From assembly GCF_002775205.1 (NCBI RefSeq), contig NC_036456.1, positions 10,877,463-10,941,462 on the forward strand: DNA of 64,000 bases. The letters are read 5' to 3'. Source of the stretch: Xiphophorus maculatus. Its lineage: Eukaryota > Chordata > Actinopteri > Cyprinodontiformes > Poeciliidae. How positions within the stretch are numbered: the stretch's first letter is position 1; every line of letters begins with the position of its first letter. Below the pieces are notes generated by a model. That model was given only the letters and a program-made list of their open reading frames with translations. It was not told the origin of the DNA and ran no database searches. This document shows, one piece after another, positions 11,107 to 21,779 of the stretch. Made by a program: the position numbers and the translations under genes.

Positions 11107-13993
11107 ATGAAACTCTACTCCGGTAAGATTAACAAGAACAACACGCTATGCGTATAAATGTACCTACTTTTAGTTAAACAAAACTCTTCAACGATAGTTT
11201 GCTCACCAGTATAATGCCTTTGTCTTTTTGAAAACTGCAAAAATCAATGCGCATATGTAACAGCTCTCTGACTAATGCAAAAGCCTGATGGAAAACTTCC
11301 AATTTCACCCGAAGTTTGAAACGTCTTCAAATTAACTTGGTATTCTGAGACTTTTTAAGTTTATTTATACATCCTTATGCCATATCGGTTTATTCGGCTT
11401 TGAGAATTGATTATATTGAATTTAAACGATTCATTTTAAATTACTATTACCATAGCTCAAGATAATGAATTGCGGACTACTGCAAACGTATTTATTTGTA
11501 TAATTTAAATCTTTCTTTATTTTTTTGTACTTCTGTACAGACCATGTGGGACAGAGTACAGACTATCTTTCTGCACTGCCTCTATAATTCCACCCATTTA
11601 ATAGACGACTCTGATACTGTTGTGAATGCCAGCTATTTTTTTTTAGCCCCCAATAAATGTCAAGTAGAGAATATTTTCTGTTTTCCATTTAGGATGCTGA
11701 TAAATGTCTGTGATCCCTTGGGGAAATGAAGGGTGGGTAAACCATATTTCAAGTTATATCCACTTTTGTTTAGGAAAGTTGAAAAAGCTGCTAGACGTCC
11801 TGCAGTTCAGGAAATGTCAAGAGCTTGTTTACATTCGTCACACATGCTCTTTTAATATTGCAAATATTTACAAAGGCAGAGATCTTTCGTAAGTGCATCA
11901 ACTGTATAGTCTGACTCTATAAAGCTGTTTGCATGTGTGGAAAAGCTGTGTGGCTTATATTTAAAGATGCATTGATCAGGAATTTACTGTACTACAAGAT
12001 TATTCTCATTTATTTATCAATACATCTGACTTGATCTGCCAAGGCCAATGAAGGGATTCAAGATGTTTTTGTTTTAATTTTTTGGTCCATTTTAAACTTC
12101 ATTCAGAGCATAAAGGTTATGTCATAACTGTTCTTGCATTTGAATTACATTTGCTACCTTGTTGACTTTCACGCCTCTGCACAGTGGTAAGAGAGTCTCA
12201 CGTAGGCTTTGTTTTGATTCAAAGCTAGCGGTGCGAGTACTTTTCCATGTTTGTGAGCCATCTGCTGTTTTGGGTCGGTATACAGGGCTGTGGGTCAGCG
12301 TGCATCAACTTTTGTGACTTGACGCAGTTTCAGAAACATTTCTATTGTCTGCAGGAGAAATATTTTTGGGGGAGAGGTGGACGGGGAATGCAAGGCTGTT
12401 TCCTGCACAGGGGGTTTTACTAACAATGGTCACCTCCTCAAAATCCATTGGTGGTTCTCTGTGAGATTCTCTCCTGAGGACGAAGCTCGGATGTTAAAAG
12501 AATGCCCCCCCCCCCCAAAAAAAAAACAGACAGAGAGGGGACAAGTAAGGAAACAATGGGAGACCAGGCAGGTCGAGTGGGACTAAAGTGAGGAAAACAA
12601 AGGGAGGTTGGTTATGGTTGCATAACGCAAGAGTTTGAAATGTCTCAAAAGTTTTCAAGTTGAAATTAAACAGAAGTATGAACTTGTTACTTTTGATTCT
12701 TCTAAAGTAACCTTCCATTTATTTTTGGCCTGTTTCCAGCTCAATCAATGAGTTTGCTGGTCTGGAACCCAAACTAACCAGTCAGAAAATATTTAATTAG
12801 TGTTTACAAGAGATGAATATTTGACTCTGAGCACGTCACATTTGTGACCAATCCTGTTCCGTGGCCTTTAACTGCAAGCCGTACTGACTTGCAGGTTTTG
12901 TTTTTCTTCCTTCAAAGAGATGAGTGTGACCGTGCAGAAACCGTGTCCTGTACCTTTCGTTCACAAGCTTCTGTTTCATTTTATGTAACAGTTTTATCGT
13001 CTTGTCTGTTGTTAAAATCTTTTCTTTTGCATTTTTCCAGATAAAAACACTGGATCTGACTACGCTACATCTGTCGAAGAAAGCTGGATGATTGGAAAAA
13101 AGTCAGAAGAAGACAAGCTCAAGTCGAGCAGTTACACCTTACCCAAAGCTTCTTCCAAACCCAACCTGAAGGGCGCCATGGCTCTCGGTAGTTTGAACCT
13201 CATGCAGACCCTCAAAAACTCCCCAGCTGCCTTTCGACGCCGCTTCCGCCGGGACCGGACGGAGCTGCTCTCCCACGGCGACCCTCTGTTCAAGGTCCAC
13301 TACCTGGGCACGGTGAAGATCTTCTCTCTTGACCGAGAGCAAGCCCAGGAGGCCATCTCACACCTGATTGAAGGTATCGCAAACGGGAAGAAGCTGGGCA
13401 AAGATCACGCTCTGGTCGTGCGGCCGAGATACGTAGAGGTCAAGGAGCTGAGCACGGGGCGCCAGCTGACCAAGACGTACCTGCAGGACATTGCGTACTG
13501 CGCCGCCGACGCCGGCCGACCCAACGTCTTCCTGTACATCTGCAAGCATCAGGGCCAGCAGCTGCAGTGCCGGGTGTTCTGGTGCAGCCGGGCAGAGCGC
13601 GCGCGCGACATGACGGCCTGCCTGGCGCGCTCCTTCCAGCGGGCGCTGAACGACTGGCAGGATGGCTCGGCCTCTCTGCCCCCGGGAGATGCGAAGGTCA
13701 AACGTTTGGAGGAGTCTTGTAACTCTGCATCCAACGCCAAGAGCTCAACGCTGCCGGCTGGGCTGGGAAAAGGTGAGGAGACGGGAAAACCTTAGCAACC
13801 AACAGCGTCGCTACGTCAAGAATTCGTTGCCCTAACCTAGTTAGTATTAAAAAAAGCGAGTTTATACCTGAAATTCAAATCATCAATGCCATTTATCTCC
13901 TCCTCAGTTCGCTGGAAGAGAACGGGCTCTGCGTCCCGAGGCCCCCTCAAAGGCATCACCAGGAGAGGATCGGCCACCGACAGCTGGAGCTGA
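11107..13993 (+). CDS. PTB/PID-domain adaptor-like protein (277 aa), three coding exons
   Basis: The CDS joins 11107-11122, 13041-13772 and 13908-13993. All introns are GT-AG and the sum is 834 bases. The first ATG follows an in-frame stop at 11089, though its Kozak context is weak; Met22 at 13088 is a possible alternative start. Residues 85-212 look like a phosphotyrosine-binding (PID) domain: the opening strand FKVHYLGTV, the IAYCAAD and NVFLYICK strands, and a C-terminal helix with RSFQRALNDW. Such domains bind NPxY-type tails or phospholipids in LDLRAP1, GULP1, DAB and NUMB adaptors. The closest flavour is the LDLRAP1/GULP1 group, but I cannot assign an ortholog. The N-terminus is basic and Ser-rich. 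The last exon ends in a basic tail with ITRRGSATDSWS, whose RRGS fits a basophilic kinase site (inference). No transmembrane segment is seen. Confidence 0.85.
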
Positions 13994-15256
13994 ACCTCTG
14001 ATTGGACAAAGGTTCTACATTGACCTGCTGACAACTTTAAGGGTGGAAGCACTGCAAGAGGGAACGAAGGAAGGAAATTTGGGAGGGACTGACTTACAAG
14101 ACGAAGAGGCTCAAGCTGCCAACTTGATCCATATTTGGTGACATAATGACTGCTTGTAAGGGTGTTATCATCATAACTGACGAGTGTTTGGAGTTAAATG
14201 TTAATGACGCGAGACGGAAACGAGGATGGGCTTGCAACAGGCTGCTTTAGGACGAGACTGGGTCCTGAGCAGCCAGAGTGTGTGATGTTGAACGCGAGAT
14301 AGCTGCTGGCTGAATCATCCATCAGCAAACCTGGGGGTAAAAAGACAGAGGTGGGATGTTTTAATGTTTAACAGGCAACTTGTACCAAGTCATGTTTTAT
14401 ATTCATGGTGGCATTTACACGTTTGCTGCTCTATTAAACAGATATTTAGGATTCAGAGGGGAGAATGTTGGCTCATCAAATGAAGTTAAACTGTCTCTAC
14501 TGTTCGTAAAGGTGGTTCCTGTTACTTCCAGAGCACTTTCTATGCTCTCCTGCCAATGAACCTCCTACAGAAACCCCAAGTGTTTTCTGCTCATTACGTG
14601 GACTTCAGTTTCTATGAACTGCATGACAGCTCTGGTTACTGCGCCATCACCAAGTTACTGCAAATCATCTTCACTGGCTACAAACTGCACATAAAAAGAA
14701 ACGTCCGTGAATTTGCACGTACGTCGTAAAGCTCCCGTGGCGCTAGCTTGGCACCCAAACACCGGAGGACATTGTGTTCCCATGCGGAGCCTCGGTGAGG
14801 AATGCACAGTCATGCACCTGCATTCCACGCCAGGAGAAATCTGAGATCAGGAATCATCTCAAATTCCTCATGTCCAGCCATAACTGTGCCTCTCCAGCAG
14901 CTGCATACTTTTATTTAATCTTTTTTTGTGTGCTGCAGTGTAAAACGTACTCCTCATGATGATTTATGTGTTAGGTTTACAATTGAGACTTGAGGATAAA
15001 TGGTGTGCCTTTAGCCTACCATCATGTTCTCATTTTTATTATTCCTAAACTAAGCTAGAAACTTTGATTTTTTTTAAAGTTTTTGTTTGTTTGTTTTTTT
15101 TATGTGCCACTATTTTTAAAGTGAATTTTAAGATTTTATGTTCACCGATTCTTACTAAAGGGACAGCTCTATCTGAAAGAAAATATCTGTGCCTGCTTTA
15201 AGATGTATTTTATCATTGTACTGTACATATTTATCTAAATATGTATTTTATGGAAT

Positions 15257-15262
15257 ATTAAA
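15257..15262 (+). promoter_or_regulatory. Poly(A) signal ATTAAA of the PTB gene
   Basis: ATTAAA near the end of an AT-rich 3' UTR of about 1.27 kb that follows the stop codon at 13991-13993. The UTR contains no competing gene and ends about 0.5 kb before the poly(A) signal of the convergent gene. Confidence 0.5.
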
Positions 15263-15793
15263 AGTTTTTATACTGGCTTTGTATGTGCATATTTCTTTTA
15301 AGTTTCAGTAACGCATACAAAACCAGACTGCACCCTGCTTATGTTTGCTTCCAAACTTTAGTTTTGAGAGCTATATTTAGCTTAACGCAAACAAACCTTG
15401 TCCTCTGTGTTTGTGAAGGAGGAGGATTGAAGAGTTTTGGAGATGTTATTGCAGGTCTATTAAAAGGGTCCTGGGATTCATAATCCGTCATGCGAGTCAT
15501 TTCTCAATGTTGTTTCTCTGTTTCAACTTGTCTCTTTTCACGTGAGTTCCTTCCCACTGCAGATGCAGCTTGACTGGGAATATGGATGAAATAACAGCCT
15601 ATGTAGCACAAACCCAAATTAAGACTTGGATCAAACCGTGAATGAGCTGGAAAAAGTTCCTCACTGTTTAACCTTGATTTTAGAAGTTTTAAATCGGATA
15701 TTTAGACAAAAATCTAAAACCAGAGGGGCGTAATCGCTTTTTAACGAGAAAAATAACACTGAAGACTTGATAATGAAGCCACCATTTTAAGCA

Positions 15794-15799
15794 TTTATT
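15794..15799 (-). promoter_or_regulatory. Candidate poly(A) signal of the 311-aa gene
   Basis: TTTATT on the plus strand, read as AATAAA on the minus strand, about 650 bases beyond the stop codon of the minus-strand gene. If used, the 3' UTR would include the whole MITE at 16129-16445. Confidence 0.4.
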
Positions 15800-16128
15800 A
15801 CAACAAATCTAAGTGATGAGACAGAATAAACGTACACTAATTGCTCATAGTGACATAATAAGACAAACATTTTAGTCAGACTATGCGCTCAGGTAACTAG
15901 CTAACTGCAGTTTAAAAAATGTTTGAAAAAGCATGGTACACCATGGCTATTTAGTTATACAGTTGGAGATATTAAAACCATCAGAACTGTATGATGGAAA
16001 ATGCTTGCAGTGTTGGAACCATAACGTTTAAAAACTGGTATAGCTTGATAGGAATAACCTGCCAAACTCCAGTTTAAACTATTAAGAAAGTGAGAACATC
16101 AAATCCAATAAAAAAAATTAAATATTAC

Positions 16129-16445
16129 TAAGGGTGCACCGATTTATCGGCACTGATTTCCTTACTCTTAGGAGATTGGTGATCAGCCGATACTTAACAC
16201 GTGAAGCAGATCTTATCTACCTCAGCAAAGGTCTAAAAATAAACCACTGTCCGCTTCTGCTCTGCTGTGAGAGAGGTTCGACTGATAAACCGACCCACCA
16301 GGTCATGTCTGCACGTTTGCAGTTAACTAGTGAAATTTCAGACAAAAACAAAACTGGCATCGGACAAAATCGGAATCAGTAAGTCAGGTTTTTTAAAGAT
16401 CAGTAACCGGCGATCGACCAATAAACTGCAGTCGGTGCACCAATA
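16129..16445. mobile_element. Degenerate hAT-like MITE in the 3' UTR of the 311-aa gene
   Basis: The ends are inverted versions of GGTGCACCGA: TAAGGGTGCACCGAT on the left and TCGGTGCACC on the right. The interior shares several blocks, in reverse orientation, with the element at 52951-53280. One shared block, read here on the minus strand, is GCAGACATGACCTGGTGGG. That copy has intact terminal repeats and an 8-bp duplication, so this one is a decayed relative. No convincing target duplication remains. It ends within ten bases of the stop codon at 16451-16453. Confidence 0.75.
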
Positions 16446-16450
16446 AAACA

Positions 16451-19400
16451 TCACTCAATAAAAGCCACTTGTTGCACAGAAGGGATTTCATCTTGAAGAG
16501 TCCTGCCTTGTGGAGCCACTGGGCTTTCCAGCGCTCTCTCTCTGAGTCGCTGTAGCTCCAGCAGGGCCTGGAAATGCAGACGCCTCAGGGGTTTCACTTC
16601 CTCTACCACTGAAAAGAGAAATTCATATAATCAAAAACAAAAATTAACCTTTTCCAGTAGTTTTAATATGTCATATTCAGAAGCCAGAAAAACAACAACA
16701 ACAAAACAGATTTGACCTTTCCAATGTTTTTGAAGTTGGTACATAATTTTAAAATAAATTTGGACTTTTGTGACACAAAGACATCCCTGTAAGCCACATC
16801 CTCTAAACAGAAAGGCCTTACCATATATGGATATAACGCCTGCACCGTTTGGAAATCTCTCACAAAATCACAGAACAGATTGTTTTCTTGATAGAAACCA
16901 ATCTGTTTAGTTACAAAGATAATGTGTGCAGAAAGTGCAGGTGAGCTCAAAGGAAGTAAACATATATAGGGAGGATGGATTTATCCCCCTGAACCAGTCT
17001 CTCTGCTGGAACCAACTTTTGTACCCGGGCTATGTTAACTTGGATTAAAGGGAAGAAACAAGCTAAACCTGAGGAAAGAGGACAGAGCCCAGGTAATGCT
17101 AAAGCTACACCGGATAGCTCAAGCTGGTACTCGACAACTAGACCAACAAGGCAGCTGTAGTTGTTTGTTAGCATAAAGTTGATTAGGCCAAAAAATGCTG
17201 TCATTTGCCAATAATTAACTGTGGCAGCATAGGTTTTTTTTCTCTGTGTCTGAGCCAAATGAAGGAAAACACATCTAACCAGAGATGCTGTTTTTCAGTC
17301 ATAATCGGTGTAACCATCTGATCCTGGTGTGTAGCCCTACATGTAGAATTAGGTCATAGTAACAATGCTGGTCAGAACAGGAGCAGAAATTATGCTTAAC
17401 TTTTTTTGCTGTCATAATTTTTGTTTCTATCACAATCACCTTTTCTTCATCCGCAGTAAATTATTGGTATGACGGACTAAAAGAGAAAGATTTAGATCCA
17501 TAGAAAGATGGCGAGCTGTTCGGTCTCCAGTCTAATACTCTCAGACATTTTGCTGACTTCCTCCTACATATTAAATAAATATTCCGATAAAGATTCACTT
17601 TTTGGATATTCACTTTGCTTCTTATTTTGTTTATACAAATAAAAATAAAAGAAAGAAAACAATCGCGAGCCTAAACACAAATGAAAAGGAAATGATGATT
17701 AATGTCCTTAAGTGGTCTGAGACGAATACTGATTATAATGGTAAGGTAGCTAAACAGCACCACCTGCAGACTTTAATAGTAACTGTAATATTTTCGCATG
17801 AAAAGACACCTTTGTCATAGTGCAGCTCGTCCCGATTCCCGTAAATCAGATAAGTCTCCAGGAAGCTGAGGAGGGCTCCTGTGACTAGGAAGCGGTCGTG
17901 GAGGGGAAGGGTTTTGATGTAACGCATGTCCAGGGCGAGGGGGTTGGAGGGAGAGGGAACGGAGCACAGGCACACCAGCTCACTCACAATGTCCCAGACA
18001 CGAATACCTACAGAGATAAAAACTTTTACCTCCTGAACATCATTAAAATCATTGGCTATTAAAGAAAGTACTTTTTTTAATAACAACAACAACAAGAACA
18101 AACACATACCTAAACTGAACTAAACAATCTCAGAAGAAATCCAGAAGCCAACCTCTTCTGGCCCAACTCATGGAAACTCGGGTAATTATTCCCGAAGCTG
18201 TTCACTGAAACAGTAACCTCCTGCAGCTTGGATTCCTCGCATTGTTTCCATACCTCTCGTCTGCCAGTCTGTGATGGACTTCAGCTTCATGGGCGTGTCC
18301 TTGACCATTGAATCCATGCCACCGATGCTGACCAGCCGCTCGTGATTGGAGCGAATCCAGGCGTACGGGCGTCCGTACTTGACGTAACCGGCCAGGAGAA
18401 ACAGAGTGCAGTTCACCTCCTGTCGAAGGAGTTCAAGAGTTAATCTCACCGGAGAAACAGAGCGAAACGTGTTAGTGTGTGTCAGCATGCACTTACTGGT
18501 ACGGCTATCTCCCCCTCACTGGGAGAGGCTGGGAGAAGATGCTCCTCACCGTTTGGTTCCCTATAGGCAAGAAAAACGGATCAGCGAGTTAGTGGAGGAC
18601 CGACATTCAGAATCACGTCAGACATTTGTAAAATCAAACAGAAAAAAAAAAATAAAGACACCCTCTTCTGAAACTAAACACCTACACGTCAATGTAAGCA
18701 GACACACACGAGGTCACATCAGTCACCTGTCGGTTTGTGTCGGCGTCCTGGAATGGGAGTTAGTCGTCTGGACATCTGGCGGGCCCCGAGGCTCCCTGGG
18801 CAGGGGGGAGCTGCTCCTGCTGTCCAGGCTAGGAGAGCTGCTGCTGGGTGACACGCAGCTGCTGCTGGACGAGTACGACGACACCCTGGAAACCAAAAAA
18901 CCTGGGGAGCGCCAGCCCTGCAAAGTTGGACAGGAGAGAGACAAAACTACTCTAAATTGGGAAGGAATAGATATTTTTCATATTGTACCGCTTCAGAAAC
19001 ACAAATATCAATGTATTTTATTAGAATATTTATGATAAACTGCCATAATGTAATGCATAAGTGTGAAGTTAAATGATACATGATTTTTTTGACTTATAAA
19101 AATTGTATATGTGTGTAGTATTTTAGTATTGCCCTCATAAGTCACCTAAGGTTAAGGTAGAAAATATGTCCACAGTTTTATTATTAGTTGAGAACTTTTT
19201 GGAAAAATTGGAAAGCAAAGAGTCATTTATTTATTTAGGGCACCCAACTAAAGGGGCTGATTACAAATTGATCTTTTAAAAATAAAGTCAGTTGTTATGT
19301 TGGGTTTATCCCAATACACTAGATTGACGTTTGTGATTGTAATGTGTAAATTACCAATGGGTAAAAAAAAAAAGAAAAAAGTATGGCACTGTAATGTCTT

Positions 19401-20031
19401 ATTGGATCCAAATAAACTGATCCAAATAGCAAATAAAATAGAATATCAGGACTGTGCTCTGCTATATAATAAACAGTTTATCTTTGAATGTGTGAGTCTG
19501 CAAACCTAATGAAACTAACCAGATCCTCATTGACTACAGTCAGCAGCAGCTCTTCTTTTCCTCTTAGCCAGGGCTGGAAGTATTTAAATCCCTGCGGAAT
19601 AAACAACATGACGTGTGTGTTTGGGGCGCATGAGCTGCTTCATATCACCTCTGAATAAAGTGTGTGATGATGACCAAACCTGTAACGATCCGAGTAAAGC
19701 CAAGTCATTCAAAAAGTGCTGCAGCTTCCTCTTCTGCTCCCTCTCTTTCTTCTGTTCGGACACAAATTAACATGAGGCTCAAAGAAAACACCAATACGAT
19801 CCATAGCACGTCCGAGTGATGCAACCAATAAGAACCCTTCCGGTCTTGTATCTTAGCAACGCCTCCTCACATCTTCCTAGGATCTCCTTTATACATTTAA
19901 AAGGCGTCTCCTTTTACATTTACAAGATATCCCATTTAAAACTACGACAAACGAGGCTGTGAAGAAACAGAAAACATCACGTTAGATGCAGCCACACGTA
20001 AAAACACACTACTTACACCGGCACTGCTCAT
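16451..20031 (-). CDS. Unrecognised conserved-looking protein, 311 aa, eight exons
   Basis: Exons in coding order: 20017-20031, 19680-19751, 19520-19591, 18727-18917, 18497-18560, 18254-18419, 17810-18007, 16451-16608. The sum is 936 bases and every junction is GT-AG and in frame. The start ATG at 20029-20031 has A at -3. Residues 1-53 are charged, then amphipathic (KKEREQKRKLQHFLNDLALL). Residues 54-117 form a low-complexity Ser-rich linker beginning GWRSPGF. Residues 139-311 form a globular-looking region with GYVKYGRPYAWIRSNHERLV, the hydrophobic strand RVWDIVSELVCLC and a C-terminal helix KPLRRLHFQALLELQRLRER. No signal peptide, clear transmembrane segment, zinc motif or enzyme motif is seen. 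I cannot name it. Intact splicing over eight exons argues for a real gene. It is tandem to man2b2 and convergent with the PTB gene. Confidence 0.82.
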
Positions 20032-20600
20032 CTTATAATAAATCACAATCTCTCTTCTAGCAGGCGCTCAACTCATGAATCAACTCGTGTCATTTTTAAA
20101 AACATATTCTCTGCCATTTAGCTATAGCCTGTGTATTTTATAGCTAACTCAGCCTAAACGAAGCTCTCCCTGGGTGTTGTCTGTCCGTATTGGCTGTTGG
20201 CAGCAGTGTAATGATGAGGGTGTGCCTCCTCCTAGTGGCCACCAGCGTAAACTGCAACTCCGGTTCACAGTGAACTAGCCTTACCAACATGGTAGAGCAG
20301 ACTTTTTACCATCTACCGACAGGAAAATACATTTTACCGGAAATGTATGATTACCCTTCTTAAGTAAAACGGTACTTCACCTGTTACCCTCATATACTAA
20401 CAGGACGTGTAAAAAAAATGTAGCTGCCCACACGGACCAACCAAATACCTTCTGGAAATAGGTTTTCATTGTTAAAGGAATAACATAAAGCACTCCATTT
20501 AGCAACACTGGTAAGAAATATGTTTGAAGGAGTCCGTGCAAGGCCTTAAAGTCTAATAGGAATATGTTGAGGGCTCAGTTTGCTGCAACCACTACTAATG

Positions 20601-20870
20601 TGTTGCACAAAGGCGGATGGAGTTATGCAAAGGGACTAACTCCAAATGCTGTTTATTGTCCTTATCCAATAGGACAATGATCCCAAACACACATCAAAGT
20701 CATTAAGCTTCTGGAATTGCCCCAACCTCAGCAACATAAAAAATTTGTGGACTGTGTTTACAAGCTGAATACAATGCCAGGAAACAAACCACTTAAATGG
20801 AACTTGACCCATTTTGCCAAGAAGGGCTGTCAAATATCCAGCCAGAGAATTGCAAAGTGGCAAATGGGGA
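20601..20870 (+). pseudogene. Decayed Tc1-like transposase fragment
   Basis: Translation across frames gives DNDPKHT, followed 30 residues later by NLWTVF. These match the conserved segments before and at the third catalytic acidic residue of Tc1/mariner DDE transposases. The frame is broken by substitutions and stops, so no functional protein is encoded. It lies between the 311-aa gene promoter and the end of man2b2. Confidence 0.75.
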
Positions 20871-21219
20871 CATTAATCGCAGTGTTAGTAGGAGAGGGCT
20901 GGGGGGGAAGGGGATTACTGGAGGGGAGGAGGTTGTACTCAGTGTGAAAACTATCAGACTAAACTAAATATCATAGATAACTTGAGTGAATGCAAAACAG
21001 TTTTCCAATAATGGTTTCATTGATTAAGTGGAAAACATTATTCAACTCGACCTGGCTCGATCTAAAAAGCCATTGCCCTTTAAACCTAATAACTGGACGG
21101 GCCAGCTTGGGGAACAACAACTTCTATCAGGTATTTGCACCAATTAGCAACGAGAGTTTCATATGGCTGTAAATGAATTTCTGACAAATGTTCTTGCAGA
21201 ACTGTTCAAATTTAACCAC

Positions 21220-21480
21220 AACAATAAAAAATGGCTCCAACTGCACTTCACTGGAGTCCTAAACCTTTAGAAATAACTCTTTCCAGACTGATTGATCAGT
21301 GACTTTGTTTCTCGTCTGTTATTTAATTTCTTTACATCAGAGTATGAAGTGTTGGTTTTGGGGATCTTTTGGTTGTGACGGGTTCTATGCAAGTAGTTCC
21401 TTGATTCTAGACGTTTGGCATTCAAATTGTTCTGTCTTTATTCAAAGATTTTTTACAACCCATTTGGATTTAGTTTGTTT
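21220..21480. mobile_element. DNA-transposon-like repeat fragment
   Basis: The segment from the TTCCAGACTGATTGAT motif onward recurs in recognisable form at 51280-51440, including CAGACTGATT, a TTACTTTGTGATTTGTTCTTT-like stretch and a GATCTTTTGG-type ending. I recognise it as a dispersed teleost repeat but cannot place the superfamily. The terminal repeats are not clear. Confidence 0.5.
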
Positions 21481-21612
21481 CACTAGTTGAATGAACTTAC
21501 CAACATTTTTGACTTCCTCCTCTGTGAGCCACATAAATCTGACAAGATTTATGTCTGTTGTGGAAAAAAAAAATGAAGGAAACATTAAGACAAGTGGAAA
21601 AGAAATAATCAC

Positions 21613-21618
21613 TTTAAT
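21613..21618 (-). promoter_or_regulatory. man2b2: Candidate poly(A) signal ATTAAA of man2b2
   Basis: TTTAAT on the plus strand, 162 bases past the man2b2 stop codon. It is the first canonical-type signal after the stop. Confidence 0.4.
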
Positions 21619-21779
21619 CCATCTGAGTCACAAATTCATCCTCCTGCACATCATTCTCTGTTTAGAAAACGACAATCAACACATTGTGCAAAAAACTGCA
21701 TTGAATCATTGAGCAGCAAAAGTATTAAATCTTCCAAAGTAACATAATTTGTCAAAAGAGCTGAGATCTTCACAGAAGA

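Noticed and set aside
16134-16382. Plus-strand ORF of 82 codons
   Set aside because: It lies wholly inside the MITE at 16129-16445.
18406-19035. Plus-strand ORF of 209 codons
   Set aside because: It is antisense to exons 4-6 of the 311-aa gene; the minus-strand exons have proper splice sites and join in frame.
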